Source of the DNA: a marine gamma proteobacterium HTCC2143
Lineage (GTDB): Bacteria > Pseudomonadota > Gammaproteobacteria > Pseudomonadales > Dasaniaceae
Length of the DNA: 64,000 bases
Direction: 5' to 3'
Assembly (NCBI GenBank): GCA_000169075.1
Contig: AAVT01000002.1
Coordinates: 248,001 to 312,000 of the forward strand
This document shows positions 36,183-44,516 of the stretch, piece by piece (position 1 is the stretch's first letter; every line of letters begins with the position of its first letter). A program made the translations under genes and the position numbers. The notes under the pieces were generated by a model that had not been told where the DNA came from, did no database searches, and was given only the letters and a program-made list of their open reading frames with translations.

Positions 36183-38696
36183 ATGAAGAGCAGTGCACGA
36201 GTAGTAGTGATTGGTGGTGGCGTGGTGGGGGTTTCTACGCTTTATCATTTGGCTAAAAAAGGTTGGACAGATGTCGTCTTAGTTGAGCGGAAAGAGCTCA
36301 CCTCCGGGTCGACATGGCACGCTGCCGGCTTATTGCCATTGTTCAATATGAGCTACTCCGTCGGCAAATTGCATCAGTATTCCGTTAACTTTTACCATGA
36401 ATTGGAAAAAGAAACGGGTCAGGATGTTGGTTTCAAAGTTGTCTCAAATATCCGCCTAGCAACCTGCGAACATCGCATGGATGAATATCGCTATTACGCG
36501 GGTGTCGCACAGACAGTCGGGGTCGATGTACGATTCCTCACCCCTGAGCAAGTGAAAGACATTTGGCCGATGTGCAACACGGAGGGGTTAATAGGCGCGA
36601 TCCAGCACCCCGATGACGGTTATATTCAGCCGGCCGACTTGACTCAAGCACTGGCCAAAGGCGCCCGATCTCGAGGTGCAACGATCTATCGCAACACGGC
36701 GGTAACAGCCATTGAGCAGCAGCCCGATGACAGCTGGATTGTGAAAACAGACCAGGGTGATATCAGTTGCGAACATGTTGTTTCCTGTACCGGTAACTTT
36801 GCTCGAAAAACGGGAGAGATGGTAGGGCTAGATATCCCTGTGATTCCAGTCGAACATCAATACCTGGTGACAGAAGCTCATCCTGACATTCTCGCTCGCA
36901 AAGAGCAGGGCTTACCTGAACAGGGTGTGCTGCGAGAATCTGATGCGGGCTATTATCTGCGAGAAGAGGCGGGGGGAATGATACTAGGCCCCTATGAAAA
37001 AGGCGCTCCCTGTTGCTATGTTGACGGCCCGAGTGATGAGTCAGAGTACGAGTTGTTTAATCAAGACCTTGACAGGCTCATGCCTCACATTGAAGCGTGT
37101 ATCAATCGTGTCCCTGCTTTTGGTGAGGTCGGGATAAAAACAGTTTACAACGGTGCAATTGCCTATGCCCCCGATGGCAACCCTATTGTCGGTCCGGCCT
37201 GGCAGTTGAAAAACTTTTGGCTCAATGAAGGGCACAGCTTTGGTATTACCGCGGCAGGTGGAGCCGGTTGGCAGTTAGCTGAGTGGATCATTGACGGCGA
37301 TCCCACGGTTGACATGATGGGTGTTGACCCTCGTCGATTTGGACCTTATGCCTCTCGCGGTTATCTTCGTGCTAAAAATGAAGAAAGCTATGCTAATGTG
37401 TTTACCACTCACTTCCCTGATGAGGAACGAGCGGCAGCACGACCTTTGAAACAGTCCCCCTGTTACGATCGCATGAAAGCGCTGGGAGCGGTGTTTGGTC
37501 ATGTGTATGGTTGGGAGCGACCGAACTGGTTCGCGCCAGCAGATTACCAGCTAAGTGCCGCTGATCTGGACATTGCTGATTGCCTGCTCAATGACAACCA
37601 TTCTCCGGCGCAGGAAGATGGCCGTATAGTTGAAAAGAATTCATTTCGACGTTCCAACTATTTCGACTTTGTAGGGCAGGAGTGTCGTCATGTTCAAAGC
37701 AATGTCGGCTTATTGGATATGAGTGCTTTTTCCAAATTTTCCGTCAAAGGTGCAGGCGCTGGAGAATGGTTAAATTCTTTGGTCGCTAATAATATTCCTA
37801 AAGGTAATGGTCGAGTTGGCTTGTGCCATATGCTATCCAAGAACGGTGGAGTTCGCGCTGAATTTACTATTTATAAAAAAGGAAAGGATGATTATTACCT
37901 GGTGTCCGCGGGTGCAATGGAACGTCATGATGGAGACTACTTATTTAAAAATCTTCCGAAAGATGGCAGCGTTCAGTTACAAACGATCACTACACAGCGG
38001 GGTGTTTTTGTTATTGCCGGGCCCCGATCCAGAGAGCTACTGCAAAAATTGACGGATACTGATCTATCTAACGATAACTTCAAGTGGTTGACAGGTCAGT
38101 TTATCAATGTTGGTTTTGCTCAGGCGGATGCACTGCGTGTTAATTTTGTTGGTGAGTTGGGATGGGAACTACATCATCCGATAGAAATGCAAAATTATAT
38201 TTTTGACGAAGTCATGAAAGCTGGTGCTGAATTTGGTATCAAGCCTTTCGGTATTCGAGCGATGGACGCGATGCGTTTGGAAAAATCGTATCGCTTGATC
38301 CCCCGTGAAATGTCGATTGAATATTCTGCCTTGGAATCGGGGCTGGATCGCTTTGTGCAACTTGACAAAGCGTGCGACTTTATCGGTAAGCAAGCTTTGC
38401 TTGACTGGAAGAATCGTGGTTTTGATAATCAGTTTGTCACACTTGAAGTCCACGGTATAAAAGATGCGGATGCGCGTGGATCAGAAGCCATTTACAAAGA
38501 CGGCTCCATTGTTGGAAGAGCGACTTCGGGTGGCTACGGTTTCCGGATCGGTAAATCTTTGGCGCTGGGTATGATACATCCCAATCTTGCAGATGTCGGG
38601 ACCACAATGGAAATTGAGATATTGGGGAAACGCTATCAGGCAACGGTTATAGAAGAATCACCTTACGATCCAAAAAATGTCGCCCTGAGGAGTTGA
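36183..38696 (+). CDS. Dimethylglycine/sarcosine dehydrogenase-like flavoprotein with GcvT domain
   Basis: 837 residues. Residues 1-400 are a DAO-type FAD domain with VVVIGGGVVGVSTLYHLAKKG, and TSGSTWHAAGL, whose His46 is where dimethylglycine and sarcosine dehydrogenases attach FAD covalently. Residues from about 430 are GcvT-type, folate-binding (YVGELGWELH-like motif VNFVGELGWELHH near 650). The enzyme would demethylate dimethylglycine to sarcosine and form 5,10-methylene-THF, feeding the SoxBDAG complex. It precedes the corrinoid methyltransferase operon by 123 bp on the same strand, and the two have similar upstream repeats. Substrate choice between dimethylglycine and sarcosine is inferred from context. 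Confidence 0.9.
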   Translation: MKSSARVVVIGGGVVGVSTLYHLAKKGWTDVVLVERKELTSGSTWHAAGLLPLFNMSYSVGKLHQYSVNFYHELEKETGQDVGFKVVSNIRLATCEHRMDEYRYYAGVAQTVGVDVRFLTPEQVKDIWPMCNTEGLIGAIQHPDDGYIQPADLTQALAKGARSRGATIYRNTAVTAIEQQPDDSWIVKTDQGDISCEHVVSCTGNFARKTGEMVGLDIPVIPVEHQYLVTEAHPDILARKEQGLPEQGVLRESDAGYYLREEAGGMILGPYEKGAPCCYVDGPSDESEYELFNQDLDRLMPHIEACINRVPAFGEVGIKTVYNGAIAYAPDGNPIVGPAWQLKNFWLNEGHSFGITAAGGAGWQLAEWIIDGDPTVDMMGVDPRRFGPYASRGYLRAKNEESYANVFTTHFPDEERAAARPLKQSPCYDRMKALGAVFGHVYGWERPNWFAPADYQLSAADLDIADCLLNDNHSPAQEDGRIVEKNSFRRSNYFDFVGQECRHVQSNVGLLDMSAFSKFSVKGAGAGEWLNSLVANNIPKGNGRVGLCHMLSKNGGVRAEFTIYKKGKDDYYLVSAGAMERHDGDYLFKNLPKDGSVQLQTITTQRGVFVIAGPRSRELLQKLTDTDLSNDNFKWLTGQFINVGFAQADALRVNFVGELGWELHHPIEMQNYIFDEVMKAGAEFGIKPFGIRAMDAMRLEKSYRLIPREMSIEYSALESGLDRFVQLDKACDFIGKQALLDWKNRGFDNQFVTLEVHGIKDADARGSEAIYKDGSIVGRATSGGYGFRIGKSLALGMIHPNLADVGTTMEIEILGKRYQATVIEESPYDPKNVALRS

Positions 38697-38701
38697 ATTG
38701 T

Positions 38702-38728
38702 TGTCGTAAATAAGACGATAAATGTCGC
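38702..38728 (+). promoter_or_regulatory. TGTCGY direct repeats before the methyltransferase operon
   Basis: TGTCGT at 38702 and TGTCGC at 38723, again exactly 21 bases apart, as upstream of 36183. An additional TGTCGC at 38678 lies in the end of the preceding gene. They are about 95-118 bases before the ATG at 38820. Confidence 0.55.
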
Positions 38729-38819
38729 ATTTTTAATAGGTCAAAAAACAAAAGAGGGACACACTGTCGACAACTAAGATTATGAATTCCTTGGTGCTGA
38801 TAGCACCTTGCGGGTGGTG

Positions 38820-40364
38820 ATGATGAGTGAGCGAAGCGGTCGAAGAAAATCACGCGGCAGAGATGCAAAACACGCTGACAGAAAACGTAACCAGATGGAA
38901 GTGGCGGCCTTTATTGATCGCAAAATTCCCTACTTCGATTATTTAAGCACGGAAAGCCTAGAGCTGATCGAACACAACGCTGATACGGTCCTAGAAGAAA
39001 TTGGTATCGACTTTCGCGATGATCCCGAAGCATTGTCCTTGCTTAAAGATGCAGGGGCCGATGTTGAGGGCGAGCGAGTTCGTTTCCCTCGGGGCATGTG
39101 CCGATCAATTATCCAAGCATCGGCACCAAAGGAGTTTACCCAGTTTGCTCGCAACACCGAGCGCAATGTCATTATAGGCGGTGATCGAACAGTATTGGTA
39201 CCGTCCTATGGATCACCTTTCGTTCGTGATCTTGATGGCGGCCGCCGTTATGCCACCATTAACGATTTCGAAAACTTTGTTAAGTTGGCTTACATGGCGC
39301 CGGGTTTACATCACTCTGGCGGGACAATTTGCGAACCGGTCGATTTACCGGTTAACAAGCGCCACTTTGATATGATTTATAGCCATATTAAATACAGCGA
39401 CAAGCCATTTATGGGTTCTGTAACCCATCCGGATCGTGCTCAGGATACAGTGGACATGGCCAAGCTCGTGTTTGGTGATGAGTTTGTCGAAAATAATTGT
39501 GTCTGTATCAGTCTAATTAACGCCAACTCGCCGATGACTTTCGATGCCACTATGTTGGGCGCAGCCAAGGTTTACGCGCGACATAATCAGGCCACAATGA
39601 TCTCGCCATTTATCCTCGCTGGTGCAATGTCGCCGGTAACAGTTGCTGGAACTGCCACTCAGATTCTTGCCGAAGCTCTGGCCGGAATGGCATTCGTGCA
39701 AATTGTTAAACCCGGCGCGCCGGTTGTATTTGGTACCTTTGCCAGTGCTATTTCTATGCAAAGTGGTGCACCTACATTTGGCACGCCCGAACCCTCTATG
39801 GTGATGTATGCCGTCGGAGCATTGGCTCGCCGGCTTGGTGTCCCATTTCGCAGCGGCGGTGGATTAACCGCTTCAAAAGTCCCTGATGCACAAGCTGCCT
39901 ATGAATCAGCTAATACCTTGCAGGCAGCCGCCATGTCAGGCGTTAACTTTATGTTGCACACTGCCGGATGGTTGGAGGGTGGATTGTCGATGAGCTATGA
40001 AAAATTCATTATGGATTGTGACCAGGCAAATATGCTTGCGGTACTGTTGAAGGGTGCTGATATGTCCGAGAATGGTCAGGCGATGGATGCATTGCGGGAA
40101 ATAGGGCCTGGCTCGCATTTCCTCGGATCTGCCCATACTCAAGCGAATTTTAAAACTGCATTCTACCGATCTACGGTCGCTGACAATAACAGTTTTGAGC
40201 AGTGGCAAGCCGACGGTGAATTGGACTGTGCGCAACGAGCTAATGCGCAGTGGAAGCAGATGCTTAACGATTATGTCGCTCCTGAGCTTGATCCCGCCAT
40301 TGATGAGGCCTTACTGGAGTTTATCAGCAAGCGTAAAGGCTCGTTTCCGGACAAAGAATACTAA
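38820..40364 (+). CDS. MttB-family corrinoid methyltransferase (non-pyrrolysine), probable glycine betaine methyltransferase
   Basis: 514 residues from the ATG at 38820; a frame from TTG 38808 would add four residues. The TIM-barrel trimethylamine methyltransferase family is recognised from EEIGIDFRDDPEAL, FARNTERN and GGTICEPVDLP. There is no in-frame UAG, so it is not the pyrrolysine enzyme. The non-pyrrolysine relative MtgB demethylates glycine betaine, giving dimethylglycine and a methyl-corrinoid. The neighbours fit that role: the corrinoid protein follows 28 bp later and the dimethylglycine dehydrogenase-like gene precedes. The N-terminus is strongly basic (SGRRKSRGRDAKHADRKR). Other methylated substrates such as proline betaine or carnitine remain possible. 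Confidence 0.88.
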   Translation: MMSERSGRRKSRGRDAKHADRKRNQMEVAAFIDRKIPYFDYLSTESLELIEHNADTVLEEIGIDFRDDPEALSLLKDAGADVEGERVRFPRGMCRSIIQASAPKEFTQFARNTERNVIIGGDRTVLVPSYGSPFVRDLDGGRRYATINDFENFVKLAYMAPGLHHSGGTICEPVDLPVNKRHFDMIYSHIKYSDKPFMGSVTHPDRAQDTVDMAKLVFGDEFVENNCVCISLINANSPMTFDATMLGAAKVYARHNQATMISPFILAGAMSPVTVAGTATQILAEALAGMAFVQIVKPGAPVVFGTFASAISMQSGAPTFGTPEPSMVMYAVGALARRLGVPFRSGGGLTASKVPDAQAAYESANTLQAAAMSGVNFMLHTAGWLEGGLSMSYEKFIMDCDQANMLAVLLKGADMSENGQAMDALREIGPGSHFLGSAHTQANFKTAFYRSTVADNNSFEQWQADGELDCAQRANAQWKQMLNDYVAPELDPAIDEALLEFISKRKGSFPDKEY

Positions 40365-40392
40365 ACCCCGCAATAGTTAAGAGGCACAAGCT

Positions 40393-41121
40393 ATGTTGGA
40401 TAATGTCGGTGACCACAATGAGATGGGTGAGGAAGAGGAAGATATTATTTTGTCGGAATTACCCAACGACGAGCTCGTGTTGCAAATGCATGACGATCTC
40501 TATGACGGACTCAAGGAAGATGTTGTCGAGGGTACAACGATACTGCTAGAACGGGGATGGTCGGCGGAGAAGGTGCTCTCCGAGGCTTTGGTCGGTGGAA
40601 TGACAATTGTCGGCATTGATTTTCGCGATGGTATTTTGTTTGTTCCCGAGGTTCTGTTGGCGGCAAACGCGATGAAAGGCGGTATGAGTATATTACAACC
40701 GCTATTAGCCGAAACTGGAGCTAAGCCAGTTGGAACCATGGTTATCGGTACGGTAAAAGGTGATATTCATGACATTGGCAAGAATCTGGTGGGCATGATG
40801 ATGGAGGGCGCGGGCTTTGTCGTCATTGATATCGGTATTAATAATTCGGTAGAGGACTATCTGGCGGCCTTGGAGAAATATCAGCCCGACATTCTCGGTA
40901 TGTCAGCGCTACTGACTACGACAATGCCTTATATGAAAGTTGTGGTGAATGCGCTGGTGGAGCATGGTTTGCGAGACAAGTATATTGTGATGGTAGGGGG
41001 GGCACCGCTCAATGAAGAGTTTGCTGATGCGGTGGGAGCCGACGCCTATTGTCGCGATGCAGCCGAGGCGTCGACCACAGCCATTCGGATGGTTGCAGAA
41101 AAAAGACTCGCGTGTGCCTGA
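40393..41121 (+). CDS. Cobalamin-binding corrinoid protein (MtgC/MttC-like)
   Basis: 242 residues. After an acidic N-terminus (MGEEEEDIILSELPNDE) come the helical B12-binding cap (about 20-105) and a B12-binding Rossmann domain with KGDIHDIGKNL, the DxHxxG motif whose histidine coordinates cobalt (about 120-130), then GMSALLTTTM and VMVGGAPLN. It accepts the methyl group from the MttB homologue and passes it to the methyl-THF methyltransferase. Its stop overlaps the start of the DUF1638 gene by eight bases. The acidic N-terminus could pair with the Arg-rich ends of its partners. Confidence 0.92.
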   Translation: MLDNVGDHNEMGEEEEDIILSELPNDELVLQMHDDLYDGLKEDVVEGTTILLERGWSAEKVLSEALVGGMTIVGIDFRDGILFVPEVLLAANAMKGGMSILQPLLAETGAKPVGTMVIGTVKGDIHDIGKNLVGMMMEGAGFVVIDIGINNSVEDYLAALEKYQPDILGMSALLTTTMPYMKVVVNALVEHGLRDKYIVMVGGAPLNEEFADAVGADAYCRDAAEASTTAIRMVAEKRLACA

Positions 41122-41722
41122 GTCGGCGCAGGCGCTGCTGGTGTTAGCTTGCGGTGCCTTAGCGCACGAGATTCAGTATCTGAAAAATTTGAATCATTGG
41201 AGTCATATGGAGATTCAGTGTCTGGATGCTGAATTGCACAATCGCCCGTGGATGATCGCTGGTAAATTGAAGAAAAAAATTGAGCAGAATCGCGGCCATT
41301 TTGAACGGATCTTTGTTGCTTATGCCGATTGCGGTTCGAGTGGTCAAATTGACAAGTTATTAAGCGAAGAAGGCATTGAACGACTGCCTGGTGCGCACTG
41401 TTATTCAGCCTTTGCCGGTGAGCACGCTTTTTTACTCATGTCTCAACGAGAGCCCGCTTCGTTTTACCTAACAGACTTTCTTGCGCGACATTTTGATCGC
41501 TTGGTTATTAAGGGGCTCAAACTAGACAGCCATCCAGAATTACGGAGTACTTTTTTTGGAAACTACCGCAAAGTCGTTTATCTTTCCCAAACAAGCGATA
41601 GGTCTTTGATGCAGCTAGCGGCGTCAGCTGCCAAGTTTCTCGAAGTGGATTTTGAGCATGTACATTGTGGCTACGGTGACGTTGAAACGGCGTTGCGGGC
41701 ACAGATTATAGCGGTTGGCTGA
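41114..41722 (+). CDS. DUF1638 protein in the corrinoid operon
   Basis: About 203 residues from GTG 41114, giving ALLVLACGALAHEI near the N-terminus. The earlier frame from 41012 overlaps the corrinoid gene by 110 bases and is rejected. The domain of unknown function 1638 occurs beside corrinoid methyltransferases. Conserved cysteines in LACGAL, YADCGSSG and GAHCYSAF are visible. Its role is not known; metal or cobamide handling is a guess. The start overlaps the corrinoid gene stop (GTGCCTGA), so expression is coupled. Confidence 0.8.
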   Translation: MPESAQALLVLACGALAHEIQYLKNLNHWSHMEIQCLDAELHNRPWMIAGKLKKKIEQNRGHFERIFVAYADCGSSGQIDKLLSEEGIERLPGAHCYSAFAGEHAFLLMSQREPASFYLTDFLARHFDRLVIKGLKLDSHPELRSTFFGNYRKVVYLSQTSDRSLMQLAASAAKFLEVDFEHVHCGYGDVETALRAQIIAVG

Positions 41723-41723
41723 A

Positions 41724-42026
41724 ATGCAAAAAATAAGAGTCTACTGGCGGGACATCCCCTCGCAAGTGATCATAAAACGTGGTCGGCTGCGCGCTAAGGC
41801 GCCGCTAACACAGCGGTTTCAGGTAGCTATTGATCGAGCGGCTATGACGGCGGGGCGGGGCAGTAGTGAAGCTTATGTTGCAGATTGGCGTCGAGAAACG
41901 ACATCTATTTCAGGTGACGGTGACCTCGGTCAACTGGCGGAATCAGAGGCGTTAATGTTAGAAAATCAATACGATGACGACCGCTTGAAACAGCTTGTTG
42001 CCAACCGGGGTCTAGAGGCAGAGTAG
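41724..42026 (+). CDS. Small 'virulence factor' domain protein of the corrinoid operon
   Basis: 100 residues beginning MQKIRVYWRDIPSQVI, the hallmark of the small family labelled virulence factor (PF13769-like), despite no known virulence role here. Basic in the first half and acidic in the second (ESEALMLENQYDDDR). The ATG at 41724 lies immediately after the DUF1638 stop, so it is coupled. An upstream TTG at 41715 would overlap that stop. Its function is unknown. The conserved position suggests a part in corrinoid or folate methyl transfer. Confidence 0.78.
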   Translation: MQKIRVYWRDIPSQVIIKRGRLRAKAPLTQRFQVAIDRAAMTAGRGSSEAYVADWRRETTSISGDGDLGQLAESEALMLENQYDDDRLKQLVANRGLEAE

Positions 42027-42028
42027 CT

Positions 42029-42508
42029 ATGTATCGAGTTAGGCTTTGGTCGGTACGCAATGCCCGTTGGTTACATGGGTGTTATACCCTCCTTGAAAAT
42101 ATACTTGTTCGCTTGAACCCTCTCTGGGAAGCGATTGGCTATGAGCGTGTAGGTCGCGTTTTTGCATTGATCGAAAAACCGATCAAGGGTTTTTTGTTTG
42201 ATTCAAAAAGTTGCGGTCAGTGCTCGCTGGGTTCGACGGGTATGGCCTGTCCGATGAACTGTCCGAAAACACTTCGCAACGGGCCCTGTGGTGGTGTTCG
42301 TAGTGACGGGACCTGTGAAATTGATGCGGAAATGATCTGTGTCTGGATCACCGCATGGGAGGGCAGTCAGCGCATAAACAATGGTGAAGAAGCTATTCAA
42401 ATTATTCAGCCTCCTGTTGATGCTCGATTGCAAGGGAGCTCGGCCTGGTTAAAGATGCTGCGTGACAAAGTTCGTGGCAAGAAAGGAGTTGTCGACAGTG
42501 CAATTTGA
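42029..42508 (+). CDS. MTHFR_C zinc-finger-like partner of methylenetetrahydrofolate reductase
   Basis: 159 residues with a cysteine-rich core CGQCSLGSTGMACPMNCPK, followed by RNGPCGG and GTCEID (about 65-95), typical of the MTHFR C-terminal-type domain that binds zinc or an Fe-S cluster. It starts two bases after the preceding stop and overlaps the MetF-like gene by 11 bases. In acetogens and related bacteria a similar MetV protein partners MetF in methyl-THF metabolism. Here it may let the MetF homologue exchange electrons with a partner other than NAD(P)H, which is an inference. Confidence 0.84.
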   Translation: MYRVRLWSVRNARWLHGCYTLLENILVRLNPLWEAIGYERVGRVFALIEKPIKGFLFDSKSCGQCSLGSTGMACPMNCPKTLRNGPCGGVRSDGTCEIDAEMICVWITAWEGSQRINNGEEAIQIIQPPVDARLQGSSAWLKMLRDKVRGKKGVVDSAI

Positions 42509-43535
42509 AGACGAACCTATTGCTGGAGAAAATTTGCCGATTCTGCCGGGCCATGCTTCACCAGGTCGGCTGGAGCGCATATTGCGATCGGGTGTGTTTG
42601 CGGTAACCGCTGAGATTGCACCTCCAGACTCAGCGGATCCTCACGAAGTCTACGAGAGGGCCAGTCTTTTTGATGGTTATGTTGATGCGATTAACGCGAC
42701 CGATGGCTCAGGCGGTAATTGTCATATGTCCAGCGTTGGTATGAGTGCGTTGTTAACGCGTCGGGGCTACTCCATGGTTATGCAAATTTCGGCCCGTGAC
42801 CGCAATCGTATTGCTATGCAAGGGGATGTACTTGGCGCCTCGGCCATGGGGGTATCGAATATCTTGTGCCTGACCGGTGACGGTGTGCAGTCCGGCGATC
42901 ATCCGCAGGCGAAACCTGTATTTGATATGGATTGTATGACGACGTTGGAAATGTTGCGCGGTATGCGTGATCGGGGACAGTTTCTCAGTGGCCGTAAAAT
43001 CAGCCACCCTCCGCCGGTATTTTTAGGCGCGGCTGCCAACCCTTTTGCGCCGCCGTTTGACTATCGACCGCTAAGATTAGCAAAAAAAATAGCGGCCGGT
43101 GCTCAGTTTATTCAAACCCAGTATTGTTTTGATCTTGTCATGTTTAAGCGGTATATGGCAAAAGTTAGGGACATGGGCTTGCACGAAAAAGTCTTCATTC
43201 TAGTCGGAGTTGGACCACTTGCGTCGGCGCGGTCTGCGCAATGGATTCGTAACAATGTGGCGGGCGTGCATATCCCTGATAGCATTATTGAGCGTTTGGC
43301 TGGCGCCGATGACCAGGCCCAGGAAGGCGTTGATATCTGCGTTGAAATGATTCAGCAAATCCGTGAAATTCCAGGTGTCCACGGTATTCATCTAATGGCT
43401 TACAAGCAGGAAAAGCGAGTGGCAGAAATAATCACTCGCGCGGGCGTATTGGATGGCCGGCGTCCCTGGCATCCGGGCATGTATGACGCGTCTGACGCCG
43501 AAGAAAATCGCGCGGGTCTACGCTCGCAACAATAA
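42498..43535 (+). CDS. Methylenetetrahydrofolate reductase (MetF-like)
   Basis: 345 residues from GTG 42498, chosen because AAAGGAG lies nine bases upstream and the protein then opens MQFEDEPIAGEN. The TIM barrel has AEIAPPDSADPHEV (the family's E-PPR/D station), NATDGSGGNCHMSS, LCLTGDGVQSGDHPQAKPV, and GAQFIQTQYCFD. It interconverts methyl-THF and methylene-THF. In this operon the reaction likely runs in the oxidative direction, turning the betaine-derived methyl group into methylene-THF. The overlap with the MTHFR_C gene supports a MetF-MetV-type complex. Confidence 0.88.
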   Translation: MQFEDEPIAGENLPILPGHASPGRLERILRSGVFAVTAEIAPPDSADPHEVYERASLFDGYVDAINATDGSGGNCHMSSVGMSALLTRRGYSMVMQISARDRNRIAMQGDVLGASAMGVSNILCLTGDGVQSGDHPQAKPVFDMDCMTTLEMLRGMRDRGQFLSGRKISHPPPVFLGAAANPFAPPFDYRPLRLAKKIAAGAQFIQTQYCFDLVMFKRYMAKVRDMGLHEKVFILVGVGPLASARSAQWIRNNVAGVHIPDSIIERLAGADDQAQEGVDICVEMIQQIREIPGVHGIHLMAYKQEKRVAEIITRAGVLDGRRPWHPGMYDASDAEENRAGLRSQQ

Positions 43536-43561
43536 AACGAGTTTCTCTACGAGATAACGTT

Positions 43562-44464
43562 ATGACAATTACAACCTTGAGTTCTGCTACCAGAGAAGTA
43601 AACATCGGATTCGATCGGCCTTTTGTGGTTATTGGCGAGCGTATCAATCCTACCGGGCGAAAAATTCTCGCTGAGGAAATGAAAGCAGGGGATTTTAGTC
43701 GGGTAACAGCGGATGCTCTTGCTCAGGTTGCTGCTGGCGCGCATATGCTTGACGTTAATGCGGGCATTCCTTTGGCGGATGAACCGGCGATTCTGGCGAA
43801 AGCGATTCAATTAGTGCAAGCAGTTACCGATGCACCGATATCAATCGACTCATCGATAATTGAGGCGCTGGAAGCAGGGCTGGCTGTTTATCAGGGTAAA
43901 GCGCTGGTTAATTCTGTGACTGGCGAAGACGAAGTGTTAGAGCGGGTTTTGCCATTGGTGGCAAAGTATGGTGCAGCTGTTGTTGCTATATCTAACGATG
44001 AAACGGGGATTTCTGAGGACCCGGACGAGCGTTTCAAAGTTGCCAAGAAAATAGTTGAGCGAGCAGCCGACTATGGCATTCACTACAGTAACGTCATCGT
44101 TGATCCGCTTGTTATGCCTATTGGTGCAATTAACACCGCCGGACTACAGGTCATGCATGTGGTGCGGAGGCTGCGGGAGGAACTAAAAGTGAATACTACC
44201 TGTGGGGCTTCTAACGTCAGTTTTGGCTTGCCCAATCGCAATGGTATCAATAGTTCATTCCTCAACATGGCCATTGCTGCGGGAATGACCTCAGCGATCA
44301 CCAGTCCTTTGCATGCTGAAGTTATGCAAGCAGTGCGCGGTGCCGACGTGATGATGGGGCATGATCCCCATTGCGCCAATTGGATAAAGGCGTATCGGGA
44401 GCCGCAGGCTGCTGATGGCGAAGGCGGTGGTCGGGAAAGTCGCCGGCGCCGGCGCCGTTCCTGA
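43562..44464 (+). CDS. Methyltetrahydrofolate:corrinoid methyltransferase
   Basis: 300 residues of the pterin-binding (DHPS/AcsE/MtgA-like) family. It starts with the VIGERINPTGR motif (about 22-32), has AGAHMLDVNAGIP, SIDSSIIEAL and VNSVTGE, the usual folate barrel stations. It moves the methyl group from the corrinoid protein to tetrahydrofolate. The C-terminus ends in an arginine run (ESRRRRRRS), also seen in the activator protein downstream. The stop is 27 bp after the MetF gene by start-stop spacing and 52 bp before the likely GTG of the activator. Confidence 0.9.
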   Translation: MTITTLSSATREVNIGFDRPFVVIGERINPTGRKILAEEMKAGDFSRVTADALAQVAAGAHMLDVNAGIPLADEPAILAKAIQLVQAVTDAPISIDSSIIEALEAGLAVYQGKALVNSVTGEDEVLERVLPLVAKYGAAVVAISNDETGISEDPDERFKVAKKIVERAADYGIHYSNVIVDPLVMPIGAINTAGLQVMHVVRRLREELKVNTTCGASNVSFGLPNRNGINSSFLNMAIAAGMTSAITSPLHAEVMQAVRGADVMMGHDPHCANWIKAYREPQAADGEGGGRESRRRRRRS

Positions 44465-44516
44465 TTTACGAGCATCACCAAATAGTTATAGATATTTTGA
44501 TAAGGTTAATCGTCTA

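Noticed and set aside
38793..38809. GGTGCT-GAT-AGCACC hairpin before the MttB homologue considered as a terminator
   Set aside because: Only two Ts follow and it lies within the leader of the operon, so at most it affects translation.
38820..40364. Pyrrolysine-containing trimethylamine methyltransferase
   Set aside because: The frame has no in-frame UAG, and no pylT or pylS-like gene is seen.
41012..41113. N-terminal extension of the DUF1638 gene
   Set aside because: It overlaps the end of the corrinoid gene in another frame; the GTG at 41114 gives the family-like start and an eight-base overlap.
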